DNA of 64,000 nt. Source: Pseudomonadota bacterium (lineage in GTDB: Bacteria; Pseudomonadota; Gammaproteobacteria; Steroidobacterales; Steroidobacteraceae). Location: assembly GCA_021851405.1 (NCBI GenBank), contig JAJZDW010000005.1, positions 62,001-126,000 of the forward strand. Reading direction: 5' to 3'. Positions 38,602 through 48,209 of this stretch are shown in pieces. How positions within the stretch are numbered: position 1 is the first letter of the stretch; each line of letters opens with the position of its first letter. The notes under the pieces were generated by a model. The model made no database searches. It saw only the letters and a list, made by a program, of their open reading frames with translations, and had not been told where the DNA came from. The position numbers and the translations under genes are program-made.

Positions 38602-39899
38602 GTGTCGGTGCGAAGCGGCTGATCACGGCGGCGCTCCTCGGGGGCGCGGCGCTCGCGCTGCAGGCACGGGCGGGGACGCTCGAGCAGGCGTGGCGGCGCG
38701 CGGCGCTGCGCAATCAGACCTTGGCCGCGGCCGCCGCTGAAGTGCAGGCCGCCCGCTCCGGGGAGCGGGCGGCGCGCGATGCCCGGTGGCCGAGCATCGA
38801 GGCGCAGGCGAGCTACTCGCGCCTCGGCCAAACGCCCGAGCTGCAGGTGCTCACCCCGTCGCTCGCGTTCCGGTCCGGTCCGATCTTCAAGGACAACCAG
38901 TACCTGAGCGCAACGGTGCAGATGCGATTGCCGCTGTACACCGGTGGGGCGATCCGCGCCGGCGAGGCCGCTGCTCGTGACGGGGTTCGCGGCGCGGCGG
39001 CCATGCAGCAGGCGACCGCAGCGGACGTGAAACTCGAGGTGGCCGAGGCTTACGTTGCCATCCTGCGGGCACAGCGGCAGGTCGGGGTCGCGCACGCCAG
39101 CGTCGCGAGTCTTGCGGCGCACCTGCGCGACGTACAGGCGAAATTCGATCGGCACATGGTCGCCATGAGCGATCTGCTCGCGGCCGACGTGGCCCTCGCC
39201 AATGCGCGCTCGAGCCAGGTGAGCGCGAAAAATGCGCTCGAGGTTTCCGAGGAGGAATACAACCGGCTGCTCGGCGAGCCGCTCGGTCGGGTTCCGCATC
39301 TCGATCCGGTGCTGCCGAGCTTTGCGGTCGACCGGCTCCCCCTCGCTCAGCTGATCGCACAGGCGCTGGTGCGGCGTGGGGAGCTGCATGCGCTCGCCGC
39401 GCGGGCCGGAGCGTTGGCGGCGCGGGCACACGCGGCAACCGCGAGCCGGCTGCCGCACCTCGCGGCGGTCGGTGGCTACACGCATTTCGACAACCAGATT
39501 CTCAACCGCGAGAACTTCTCCTCCGTCGGTGTCGGCTTCACATGGAAGCTCTTCGACGGCGGTGCGGCGGCCAATGCGGCCGATGCGCTGCGCTCGCGCA
39601 GTCGCGCCGATCGGCATCGGCTCGCCGATCTGCGCTCGCGCATCGCGCTCGAGGTGCGCACCGACTGGCTGACGCTCGCAGCGGATCGTGCGCGCGTGCA
39701 GGCCTCGCGTGCCGCGACCGCGCAAGCTGAGGAGAACCTGCACGTCTCCCGTCAGCTCTACGGAGTCGGACTCGCCTCCAATACCCAGGTGCTCGAGGCG
39801 GTCACGCTGCGCACGCAGGCCGAGGAGGATTACAACAACGCGACGCTCGACGCGGCGCTCGATCGCCTGCGTCTCGCCTACGCGGTCGGTGCGCTCTGA
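38598..39899 (+). CDS. TolC-family outer-membrane protein
   Basis: The third component of the pump encoded upstream. A signal peptide (AALLGGAALALQARA) without a lipobox is followed by two related OEP halves, with GVGFTWKLFDGGAAANAADALRSR marking the second. The product is 433 aa. The 4-bp overlap with sqr (ATGA) makes co-expression near certain. Confidence 0.9.
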   Translation: MSVGAKRLITAALLGGAALALQARAGTLEQAWRRAALRNQTLAAAAAEVQAARSGERAARDARWPSIEAQASYSRLGQTPELQVLTPSLAFRSGPIFKDNQYLSATVQMRLPLYTGGAIRAGEAAARDGVRGAAAMQQATAADVKLEVAEAYVAILRAQRQVGVAHASVASLAAHLRDVQAKFDRHMVAMSDLLAADVALANARSSQVSAKNALEVSEEEYNRLLGEPLGRVPHLDPVLPSFAVDRLPLAQLIAQALVRRGELHALAARAGALAARAHAATASRLPHLAAVGGYTHFDNQILNRENFSSVGVGFTWKLFDGGAAANAADALRSRSRADRHRLADLRSRIALEVRTDWLTLAADRARVQASRAATAQAEENLHVSRQLYGVGLASNTQVLEAVTLRTQAEEDYNNATLDAALDRLRLAYAVGAL

Positions 39900-39911
39900 G
39901 CGAGCGGCGCG

Positions 39912-41141
39912 CTAGCCGAGCTTCAGCAGCTGGGTGATCAGCGCATCGGTCTGGATTTGCTCGCCGCTGAGCGCCATGGCGAGCATCTCCCCGCCGAGCA
40001 GCGGCAGGGTGAGCAGTACATCGGGACGGGTGCGGGCGAGGCGGCCGGTGTTGCGCGTGTCGCTCACGGCCGCGACGGTGCGCACCTCGGGGTTCATTTC
40101 CTTCGCCGCGAGTACGACGAAGGCGTTGTAGGAGTCGTCCTCGCTGAGGGCAAGCACCGCGCGCGCCTTGGCGATGTCCGCGTGACGCAGAGTCTCGGTG
40201 TCGCTGCCGTCTCCGACCACGACGTCCTCGGTATTTTGTTCGTTCTCCGGCGGCTTCTGCGCCACGATGCTGGTCACCAGCAGGCCGCGGGCGAGCAGCG
40301 CCCGGGCCGTATCCTGGGCGAGCGGGCCGTCGCCCACCACAATTACGTGGGACACGCGCTTCATCTTGCCTCTTCTTCGCGGCTGCAGCAGGTTCATCAG
40401 CCGCTTGTCGATCAACGGGCCGGCGATCGCCGGCAGGGCGGTGGCAAACACGCCCAGACCGAGCACGATCAGCGAGATCGTGAAGATCCGTGCGTCGCTC
40501 GACACCGGGGTGATGTCGCCGTAACCGACGGTCGACATCGTTTCCACGGCGAAATATACCGCGTTGATCGCCGTGGTGATGTGTGGCTGGAAGCCGTCAC
40601 CGAGGATCAGCGCACCGAGCGTCCCATAGCCGAGTGTCAGCGTCAGACCGGTCAGCGCAAACAGTGTCGCAGTGGCGAGGCTTGCGCGCGTGAACGCCTG
40701 ACGCGCCGAGAGCAGCAGCAGCAGCTGCACGATGCTGAAGATCTCCAGCGGGCGCGAGGCGCGCGCGAGCGGGGAGAACTCGAGTGCCACCACGGCCAGG
40801 GTGAGCATGAACGCCAGCATCCAGGCGAGCCGCGAGCGCCACAGCATGCCGATGCCGACCACGATGAGCAGGATCCCGATGCCGATGTGCGAGGCGTCTC
40901 CGGCGCCGATGTGCACGCTGCCGATGCCCCCGGCGAGGGAGCTGATCTGCGGAGAGGCGATCGCGTGCAGCAGCGGACGCAGCGAACCGGAGCCGAGCAG
41001 GATGTGCAGTAGGCCCTGGGCACCGACCAGCAGTGCGAGCGGCACTTGCGGAAACCAGGCGCGCATGTGCAGCATGCGCTCGAGGCGCTTCTGTTCCTTG
41101 CGCAGCCAGACGCGCTCGGCGTCGAACCACTCACGCTTCAC
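39912..41141 (-). CDS. Voltage-gated-type K+ channel with RCK/TrkA-N domain (Kch-like)
   Basis: Six hydrophobic segments lie in residues about 30-245, with the selectivity filter TVGYGD before the last helix. A cytoplasmic TrkA-N (RCK) domain follows (HVIVVGDGPLAQDTARALLARG, ending near residue 400). The architecture is that of E. coli Kch. GTG start, 409 aa. It converges on the TolC gene with a 12-bp gap. Confidence 0.9.
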   Translation of the reverse strand: MKREWFDAERVWLRKEQKRLERMLHMRAWFPQVPLALLVGAQGLLHILLGSGSLRPLLHAIASPQISSLAGGIGSVHIGAGDASHIGIGILLIVVGIGMLWRSRLAWMLAFMLTLAVVALEFSPLARASRPLEIFSIVQLLLLLSARQAFTRASLATATLFALTGLTLTLGYGTLGALILGDGFQPHITTAINAVYFAVETMSTVGYGDITPVSSDARIFTISLIVLGLGVFATALPAIAGPLIDKRLMNLLQPRRRGKMKRVSHVIVVGDGPLAQDTARALLARGLLVTSIVAQKPPENEQNTEDVVVGDGSDTETLRHADIAKARAVLALSEDDSYNAFVVLAAKEMNPEVRTVAAVSDTRNTGRLARTRPDVLLTLPLLGGEMLAMALSGEQIQTDALITQLLKLG

Positions 41142-41315
41142 GCGCCGCGCCTCGCGAGGGGCCGCACTGCGTGGCAGGAATCATCAAGTGGCACGTTCAT
41201 GGGATGAGGTGTGCGCCAATGGCGCGCTTGGACGACCGCAGTATACGACTCGCCAACACTATAGCAGGAACCGCTGTGGGCAAGCGGCGGGGCGGGCCGG
41301 GCGCGGGGTGTTGAG

Positions 41316-42095
41316 GTGACCGTGGCGACGGCGCTCGTTGCGCTGCTCGGCGGGGCTCTCGCGGGCTTGTCGCTCGGGCTGCTCGGGGTCGGCAGTTCGA
41401 TCCTGATCGTGCCGCTGCTCGTGTACGGTCTGCACCTCGCCCCGCACCTGGCGATCGGCACCTCGACGGTGGCCGCGACGGCGAGCGCACTGTGGAGTCT
41501 GAGCATTCATGCGCGCGCCGGGACGGTCCGCTGGCGCCAGGGTGGCATCTACGCACTCGCCAGCATTCTCGGCGCCGCGAGCGGTGCGCGTCTGGGCCGT
41601 GCCACCGACAGCCGCCTGCTGCTGGCGCTGCTCGGGGCGCTGATGGTGCTGATCGGCGTATTGATGGTCCGCAGTGCGCTGCGCCGGCGCGCAGCGCCGC
41701 AGCGCACGCCGTCGGATCCGAGCGGCGCGAGACTCGCGATGCTGGCTGCGGTCGGTTTCGGTGTCGGTTCGCTCGCCGGACTGGTCGGCGTCGGTGGCGG
41801 CTTTCTCACCGTGCCGGCGCTCGCCTTCGTCGCCGGTCTGCCGTTGCTGAGTGCGGTCGGCACCTCGCTGATCTCGGTCAGTGCGGTCGCCGGCACGACG
41901 GCGCTGAGCTACGCGAGTGCGCACCTGGTCGTCTGGCCGATCGCAGAGTCGCTCATCGTCGGCGGGATGCTCGGCGGGTACGCGGGGGTCAGGCTGGCCG
42001 GCGTGCTGGGGGCGCGCAAAGGAGCCCTGACGCTGCTGTTTGGCGCCGTGGTGGCCACCGCGGGGCTCTACATGATGGTGCACGCGCTGCGCTGA
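41316..42095 (+). CDS. TauE/SafE-family anion permease
   Basis: A 259-aa membrane protein with two homologous halves. Each has the family signature GLLGVGSSILIVPLL / GLVGVGGGFLTVPAL and four helices. Members move sulfite, sulfoacetate or other small anions out of the cell. Closeness to sqr is suggestive of sulfite or related export but the gene is a separate unit. GTG at 41316 is chosen; a TATAGC hexamer lies about 55 bp upstream. Confidence 0.88.
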   Translation: MTVATALVALLGGALAGLSLGLLGVGSSILIVPLLVYGLHLAPHLAIGTSTVAATASALWSLSIHARAGTVRWRQGGIYALASILGAASGARLGRATDSRLLLALLGALMVLIGVLMVRSALRRRAAPQRTPSDPSGARLAMLAAVGFGVGSLAGLVGVGGGFLTVPALAFVAGLPLLSAVGTSLISVSAVAGTTALSYASAHLVVWPIAESLIVGGMLGGYAGVRLAGVLGARKGALTLLFGAVVATAGLYMMVHALR

Positions 42096-42256
42096 GCGGT
42101 GCACCGATGCGACGGACGGGCGCCGGGGTGCGGCCGGCGTGGCTCGCTGCCGCTGGCGGCGCAGCGAGCGCTTCGGTACATTGCCCGGCTATCCACCAGT
42201 GCCGCGCGCCGCAGCGGTTGGGCTGCTGCCGGGAGCGCGCAAGCGAGGCAATCCCC

Positions 42257-45200
42257 ATGCAATTGGCAAGATCGTTCACTGTCGCGGCGGCCTGTGCGCT
42301 GCTCGCCGCCCCGCTCGCGTACGCCACACCGGCCGGTCCGCAGCAGGAGAATGCGCACGGGCGCACGCTGCTGCCGATGCCCGTCAGCGCGCGTTTTCAC
42401 TTCCGCCAAATCGGTCCGGCGCTCGCCGGCGGCCGTGTGACGGCGGTGGCCGGGGTGCCCGGCAACCCCAAGACGTACTACATCGGCGGTGCCGACGGCG
42501 GCGTGTTCCGCACCGATGACGGCGGCATGACCTGGACGGCGCTCTTCCAGCACCAGGCGGTGGCCTCGATCGGGGCGCTCGCGGTCGATCCGCGCAACTC
42601 CGCCGTGATCTGGATCGGTACCGGTGAATCCAACGTCCGCAACGACATCTCCTACGGCGACGGTGTGTACGTGTCGCACGACAGCGGTGCGCATTGGCGC
42701 CACGTCGGCCTCCGCGGCACGCTGCAGATCTCGAGCATCCTGGTCAACCCGCACCACAGCGGCACGGTGCTGGTCGGGGCCATGGGCAACCCGTGGAAGA
42801 ACAGCACCGAGCGCGGCGTGTACCGCACCTCCGACGGCGGCAAGCACTGGCAGCGGGTGCTGTACGTTGGCCCCGAGGTGGGGATCTCCGACATGGCGAT
42901 GGATCCGCGCAATCCCAACATCGTGTACGCCGCGACCTACCGGTTTCGGCGCGAGCCCTGGCATTACTCCTCCGGCGGACTGCAGGATGCGATCTACAAA
43001 TCGGTCGACGGCGGCAGGACCTGGACGCCACTGCGCGGGCACGGTCTGCCGAGCGGGGCGGTCGGGCGCATCGGCCTGGCCGTCGCGCCGAGCGATCCGA
43101 ACGTCGTGTATGCGGTGATCGGCAGCCACCAGGGGGTGCTGTGGCGCTCAGATGATGCCGGTGCGCACTGGACTCTGGTCAGCAAGGATCAGTCGGTCGA
43201 TGCGCGGCCGTTCTACTTCTCGCACATCGCGGTCGACCCGAAGAATCCCAATCACGTGTTCGCGCTCTCGATGCGGCTGCTCGCCTCAGAGGACGGCGGG
43301 CGTACCTGGCAGCGCATTGCGCACCGGATCCACGTGGACAACCACGCGATCTGGATCGACCCGAGCGGCAGCGGACGCATCATCGAGGGCAACGACGGCG
43401 GCGTGGCGCTCTCGCTCGACAACGGCAAGCACTGGGCGTTCCTGCACAACATCGCGCTCGAGCAGTACTACCACGTCGCCGCCGCTGGCGGGCTCTTCTA
43501 TCAGGTCTGCGGCGGTCTGCAGGACAACAACTCCTGGTGCGGTCCGAGCGCGAGCAAGAACCCGCTCGGCATCTCCGATCGGGCCTGGGTCGGGTTCAAC
43601 GGCGATGATGGCATCTACGGCATGGTGGCCGCCGATGACCCGAACCTGATCTACAACGAAGGGCAGAACGGGTCGTATTTCATTTACAACCGCTCCGAGG
43701 AGCAGCTGCACGACATCCAGCCGTTCCCGCGCGATGACAACGGGCGTGGCGCCGACGGGGCACGCTATCGTTTCGCCTGGGAGGCGGCCTTTGCGGTCTC
43801 CCCGGACAATCCGAAGGTGCTCTACGCCGGTGGCAATGTGGTCTTTCGCAGCGCCAATCGCGGTCGTACCTGGCAGGTGATCAGTCCCGACCTGACGCGC
43901 AACGACCGCGCCAAGCAGGGGCCATCGGGCGGGCCGGTCATTCAGGACAACTCGGGGGCGGAGTACTACGATACGATCCTCACCATCGTTCCGGCCCCGT
44001 CGAACCCCCAGGTGATCTGGGTCGGTACCGACGACGGGCTGGTGCAGGTGACCCGGGATGGGGGCAAGCACTGGCAGAACGTGACGGACCACATCGCGCA
44101 CCTGCCGGCGTGGGGCCGTGTCGAGTCGATCGACGTCTCGGCGACGAATCCGGGCCGTGCGCTGATCGCCGTCGACCGGCACTTCAGCGGCGACTTCCGG
44201 CCGTATCTGTACAGCACTCGCGATTACGGTGCGCACTGGCGCTCGATCAGCGGGAATCTTCCGGCGCACGTCTATGCGCACGTCGTGCTCCGCGATCCGC
44301 ACGATCCGAACCTGTACTACGCCGGCCTGGAAAACGGTCTGTATGTGTCGTGGAACGCCGGACGTCGGTGGTACAAGTTCGGCCTCGGCTTGCCGGATGC
44401 GGCGGTGTACGACCTGGCGTTGCAGAATCGCACCGATTCTCTGGTGGTCGCGACCCACGGCCGCGGCGCCTGGATTCTCGATGACCTGACGCCGTTCCAG
44501 CAGTGGAATGCGCACGTGGCCCATGCGGCCCTGACGCTGTTCAAGCCCATGGACGCGGTGCGGTACTGGCCGTTCTCCACGACCGAGTGGATGGGCGACA
44601 GCGCCTATTACGGACAGAACCCGCACTACGGCGCGGCATTCAGCTACTACCTCGCCCACTCGGAGCATCAGCCCGGGGAGCTCGTCATTCGCAATGCGAG
44701 CGGCCAGGTCGTACGCACCTACCGGGGGTTGCACAAGGGCAAGGCGGTGGCGATGACGCCGGCGCTCGGCGCGCCGAGCGGTGAACATGGCCAGGTGCCG
44801 TGGGTGCCGGGGCAGGCCGGTCTGCATCGCATCTACTGGAATCTGCACGCGCAGGGTCCGGTGCGCTGGCGATCGGCCCCGAAGTTCAACCGCGGGCCGC
44901 ACAACGGCGCACTGCTGCCGCCTGGGACGTACAGCGCGACGGTGAAATTTGGCGACACGAGCGCCTCTGAGACGTTCACCGTGGTCAACGATCCGGCCTC
45001 GCACGGCACTCTGAGCGGTATGACCGAGCGGTACGAGGTGACCGAGTCGGTGCTGCATCAGATCTCGCAGGTCGACGTGGCACTGAACCATCTCGATGGG
45101 CTCGCCGCACAGCTGAAGAGTCTCAAGGCGGCCGTGCGCGGTCTGCCCGAACAGCGCGAGGCCGATGCGGCCATCGCGACGCTCGAGCGGGCCCGCCACG

Positions 45201-45484
45201 CGGCACTGATGCACCTGACCAGCAACGCCGGCTCTTCGGAGTCGACGCTGTGGGTGCCGGACGGGATCCACGAGAAACTGCTCTCGCTCGAGGGACTGCT
45301 CTGGGGCTCCGATGTACCGGTGGACGCCGCGACGTTGCGTGAGAAGGCACACTTCGACGCCCAATACCGCAGCGCGCTCGCGGCGTACGATCAGTTCCTC
45401 AGCACCTCGGTCGCGGCCTTCAATCAGTCCATGACCGGGTATGGTCTCTCCGGAGTGGTCGGCGGCCAGCCGCTCGCGCCCTGA
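42257..45484 (+). CDS. Secreted BNR-repeat (sortilin/VPS10-like) protein
   Basis: A signal peptide (AAACALLAAPLAYATPA) begins at ATG 42257; the 255 upstream codons in the track are not coding. Eleven BNR/Asp-box units can be counted, of the form S/T-x-D-x-G-x-x-W (FRTDDGGMTW, VSHDSGAHW, YRTSDGGKHW, YKSVDGGRTW and others), indicating a beta-propeller at residues about 60-750. The C-terminal 300 residues are of another fold. Such proteins accompany secreted peptidases in xanthomonads and acidobacteria. No enzymatic role is proven. The length is 1075 aa. A TACATT -10-like element lies about 75 bp upstream. Confidence 0.85.
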   Translation: MQLARSFTVAAACALLAAPLAYATPAGPQQENAHGRTLLPMPVSARFHFRQIGPALAGGRVTAVAGVPGNPKTYYIGGADGGVFRTDDGGMTWTALFQHQAVASIGALAVDPRNSAVIWIGTGESNVRNDISYGDGVYVSHDSGAHWRHVGLRGTLQISSILVNPHHSGTVLVGAMGNPWKNSTERGVYRTSDGGKHWQRVLYVGPEVGISDMAMDPRNPNIVYAATYRFRREPWHYSSGGLQDAIYKSVDGGRTWTPLRGHGLPSGAVGRIGLAVAPSDPNVVYAVIGSHQGVLWRSDDAGAHWTLVSKDQSVDARPFYFSHIAVDPKNPNHVFALSMRLLASEDGGRTWQRIAHRIHVDNHAIWIDPSGSGRIIEGNDGGVALSLDNGKHWAFLHNIALEQYYHVAAAGGLFYQVCGGLQDNNSWCGPSASKNPLGISDRAWVGFNGDDGIYGMVAADDPNLIYNEGQNGSYFIYNRSEEQLHDIQPFPRDDNGRGADGARYRFAWEAAFAVSPDNPKVLYAGGNVVFRSANRGRTWQVISPDLTRNDRAKQGPSGGPVIQDNSGAEYYDTILTIVPAPSNPQVIWVGTDDGLVQVTRDGGKHWQNVTDHIAHLPAWGRVESIDVSATNPGRALIAVDRHFSGDFRPYLYSTRDYGAHWRSISGNLPAHVYAHVVLRDPHDPNLYYAGLENGLYVSWNAGRRWYKFGLGLPDAAVYDLALQNRTDSLVVATHGRGAWILDDLTPFQQWNAHVAHAALTLFKPMDAVRYWPFSTTEWMGDSAYYGQNPHYGAAFSYYLAHSEHQPGELVIRNASGQVVRTYRGLHKGKAVAMTPALGAPSGEHGQVPWVPGQAGLHRIYWNLHAQGPVRWRSAPKFNRGPHNGALLPPGTYSATVKFGDTSASETFTVVNDPASHGTLSGMTERYEVTESVLHQISQVDVALNHLDGLAAQLKSLKAAVRGLPEQREADAAIATLERARHAALMHLTSNAGSSESTLWVPDGIHEKLLSLEGLLWGSDVPVDAATLREKAHFDAQYRSALAAYDQFLSTSVAAFNQSMTGYGLSGVVGGQPLAP

Positions 45485-45500
45485 GCGCAGCGGCCTGAGC

Positions 45501-45549
45501 GCACCGCGCAGCGGCGGTGCCCGAGAGGGCGCCCGCCGCTGCGCGGTGC
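45501..45549 (+). terminator. Strong nested hairpin after the BNR gene
   Basis: A perfect 17-bp stem (GCACCGCGCAGCGGCGG and complement) encloses a further 4-bp stem GCCC-GAGA-GGGC. It starts 16 bp after the stop. It probably terminates transcription in either direction, although no U-tract follows. Confidence 0.65.
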
Positions 45550-45987
45550 ACGGTGCGCAGATCCCCGGTGGCCTCGCGCCTGGCCCCGTCCGCGGCCTGC
45601 GCGCGGCGGGGTGTGCCGGGAGTCTCGCCGAGGAGGGTCGCTCGGGCGCTCAGTCGGGCGCCGCAGTCGACTCCGGTGGTGAAGCGGTGGCCGCACGGGC
45701 CGGCTCCGTCCGGGCCTGGAGGCTCGCCCCAGGATGTCCGCGAGCGCAAGCGCGGCGGGCACCTCTCTCGGCGGCGCGCAGCGGGGCTGATCAGGATGTC
45801 GAGCATCCCGAGCAGGCCGTCGGGCGGGGCGCGCCTGCCCCCGCGCTTCGTCCCGTCGCGTGCACCGTTCATCGCAATACCCGCCGGGTCACGCACGCCC
45901 GCGTTCGGTTGCGGTGGCATAGTGGCCGCTTTGGATGCCGGCAGATCGCAGAAGTCGGCCCAACCATGATTGATGGAGGGGTATTCC
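45550..45987. other. Intergenic region before the first M61 gene
   Basis: About 440 bp without a supportable gene. ORFs on both strands are Arg/Ala/Pro-rich shadows with no motif. The last 30 bp hold the GGAGGGG ribosome-binding site of the peptidase. Confidence 0.5.
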
Positions 45988-47907
45988 GTGAAGCAATTCC
46001 TGATGCGCTCCGCGTGGGCGGTGACGGCGCTTGGACTGTGCGCAACTGCAGCAGCGCGGGGTCTGATCCCCGAGCCCAACGCCCATGCGGTTCCGTACGC
46101 CACTCAAGCCAATCCTGAGACGCTGCTGTTGGATGCAAGCACCGCGGGGCGGGGCTTTGCGACCTCCACCATGCGAATCCCGGTCGAGCCCGGTCCGTTC
46201 ACGTTCGTGTATCCGAAGTGGATTCCGGGCTACCACTCCCCGCACGGCCCTCTGGTGGACGTCTCGCAGATCAAGGTGAGCGCGAACGGCAAGCCGCTCA
46301 CCTGGCGCCGCGACAAGGTCGACATGTACGCCTTTCACGTCACGGTGCCCGAAGGTGTGCACACGCTCGACGTGCAATTCACGGTGCTGCTGAACAGCGC
46401 CGGCAGTCTGCGCGCCTCGCCCAACGTCGCGGTGCTGACCTGGACGCGGGTGCTCTTCTATCAGAACGACGTCAATTACCACAACTACTACGTCAAGGCG
46501 AGCGTGATCCTGCCGAAGGGCTGGGGCTACAGCACCGCGCTCACCACCGCGAGCCGGGTCGGTGAGCGGGTGAATTTCAAGGAGGAGCCGCTCGCCTATC
46601 TCGGTGACTCGCCGCTCGATATCGGTCGGTATTACAAGAAGGTGCTGCTGTGGCACCACGACCACGCGCACATGTGGCTCGACATGTTTGCCGATGCGCC
46701 GCAGGACCTCGACGTTCCGGCGAAGCTCCTCGATGCGTACAAGAACGTGGCGCCCGAGGCGCTAGCGCTCTACGGTTCGCGGCACTGGTACAACTACCAC
46801 GCGCTGCTCGCGCTCTCGAATCACATCACCTTCGAGGGCGTGGAACATCACCAGTCGAGCGACAATCGGGCGTCGGCGGACTTCATGACCAATCCGAAGA
46901 TGCAGCTGCTCGCCGGGGACCTGGTGACGCACGAGTTCTCGCATTCGTGGAACGGCAAGTACCGCCGGCCGTGGGATCTGACCACCGACAACTATCAGAT
47001 CCCGCAGCGCACCGATCTGCTCTGGGTGTACGAGGGGATGAACCAGTATCTGGGCGATCTGCTCTCGTTCCGCGCCGGGATCCGCAAGCCGAGCGAGTAC
47101 CCGCAGTACCTGGCGTCGATCTATTCCTCGATGGCGAACGAGCCGGGGCGCAAGACCGAGCCGTTGATCGACCTGACCACCGGGGCGCCGTATTTCTACT
47201 ACGACTCGAACGGTCAGTACCCCTCGATCCGGCGCACGGCCGGGGACTTCTACACCGAGGGTGAGTTGCTGTGGCTGGATGTCGATACGATCATCCGCAC
47301 CCAGACGCACGGCAAGAAGTCGCTCGATACGTTCCTGCACCTGTATTCGCAGCCTAAGTTCACCGGCCCGATCACCAAGACCTACACCCGGGCGGACATC
47401 GAGAAGCTGCTGAACGAAGTGGTGCCGTACGACTGGCACGCGTTCTTCCAGCGGCACGTCTACGACGTGGCGCGGCTGCCGCCGACCGGGGAGCTGAAGC
47501 GCGCGGGCTGGAAGCTGGTGTACACGGCGAAGTCCAATCCGTTCATCGCGGCGCGTGAGCAGATGTTCGGCATGAACTATCAGTGGTTGAGCTACGGGTT
47601 CAATGTCGGCAAGAACGGCGCGCTGCTCGATGTGCGCGAGGGCTCACCGGCCTGGCAGGCCGGCATGGCCCCGGGGATGAAGCTCGAGTCGGTGGATGGG
47701 CAGCGCTACAGCCCGGCCGTGCTGAAGTACGTGATGGGGCAGGCCGAGCATGACCACCAGCCGACGAGCTTCATCGTGGCGAAGGACGGCTGGTTCCACA
47801 CCCTCGAGGTGAGTTACTTCGGTGGTCCACGCTACCCGCACCTGGTGCGCATCCCGGGCACGGCGAATCTGCTGGCGAAGATCATGGCGCCGCACGCCAA
47901 GCACTGA
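45988..47907 (+). CDS. M61-family metallopeptidase, copy A (glycyl aminopeptidase-like)
   Basis: A signal peptide (SAWAVTALGLCATAAARG) and an N-terminal beta domain (ending near residue 175) are followed by the zinc site HEFSHSWNGKYRRPW and the third-ligand region WVYEGMNQYLGDLL. A C-terminal PDZ domain follows (GALLDVREGSPAWQAGMAPG). GTG at 45988 has GGAGGGG 5-12 bp upstream and is preferred to the upstream TTG/ATG; the same start holds in copy B. 639 aa. From residue 335 onward it is identical in protein to copy B. Confidence 0.9.
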   Translation: MKQFLMRSAWAVTALGLCATAAARGLIPEPNAHAVPYATQANPETLLLDASTAGRGFATSTMRIPVEPGPFTFVYPKWIPGYHSPHGPLVDVSQIKVSANGKPLTWRRDKVDMYAFHVTVPEGVHTLDVQFTVLLNSAGSLRASPNVAVLTWTRVLFYQNDVNYHNYYVKASVILPKGWGYSTALTTASRVGERVNFKEEPLAYLGDSPLDIGRYYKKVLLWHHDHAHMWLDMFADAPQDLDVPAKLLDAYKNVAPEALALYGSRHWYNYHALLALSNHITFEGVEHHQSSDNRASADFMTNPKMQLLAGDLVTHEFSHSWNGKYRRPWDLTTDNYQIPQRTDLLWVYEGMNQYLGDLLSFRAGIRKPSEYPQYLASIYSSMANEPGRKTEPLIDLTTGAPYFYYDSNGQYPSIRRTAGDFYTEGELLWLDVDTIIRTQTHGKKSLDTFLHLYSQPKFTGPITKTYTRADIEKLLNEVVPYDWHAFFQRHVYDVARLPPTGELKRAGWKLVYTAKSNPFIAAREQMFGMNYQWLSYGFNVGKNGALLDVREGSPAWQAGMAPGMKLESVDGQRYSPAVLKYVMGQAEHDHQPTSFIVAKDGWFHTLEVSYFGGPRYPHLVRIPGTANLLAKIMAPHAKH

Positions 47908-47953
47908 GCGGCGCATCGTGACTGACGGGGCCCGGACCGCAAGGTCCGGGCCC
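46990..47953 (+). repeat. 964-bp identical tract, copy A
   Basis: By line-by-line comparison this segment equals 49209-50172 with no mismatch. It covers the 3' half of the peptidase gene, the stop and most of the terminator. The flanks diverge on both sides. Confidence 0.93.
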
Positions 47954-47954
47954 C
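47927..47954 (+). terminator. Terminator of M61 copy A
   Basis: Perfect 12-bp stem GGGGCCCGGACC / GGTCCGGGCCCC with loop GCAA, 20 bp after the stop, followed by GTTGCTT. The same element follows copy B. Confidence 0.75.
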
Positions 47955-48117
47955 GTTGCTTCGGAGCACGGCCGTGGCGATGTCCCGATCGCGCACGGCG
48001 CGGGAAAAACTCCTGGGCGCACGGTCCGCCGGGGACTGACGGCGCGGTCCGTTCGCGGCACGACGTCCGTCGTGGTGAGGATCCCGGCCGTTCCCTGTTG
48101 GCACGGTGCTGCGGTAC

Positions 48118-48151
48118 GCCGGTGGCGCGCCCCGGGCATCCGAAGTAAGCT
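48118..48151 (+). repeat. 34-bp upstream element, copy 1
   Basis: Matches 51175-51208 at 31 of 34 positions; the last 18 (GGGCATCCGAAGTAAGCT) are identical. It ends 58 bp before the M61 copy B start, in a promoter position. Confidence 0.8.
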
Positions 48152-48209
48152 TCCAAAATCCTCCGCCGGACGGTATCGGCGGTGCGCAAACAATGAAACG
48201 AGGGTCACC

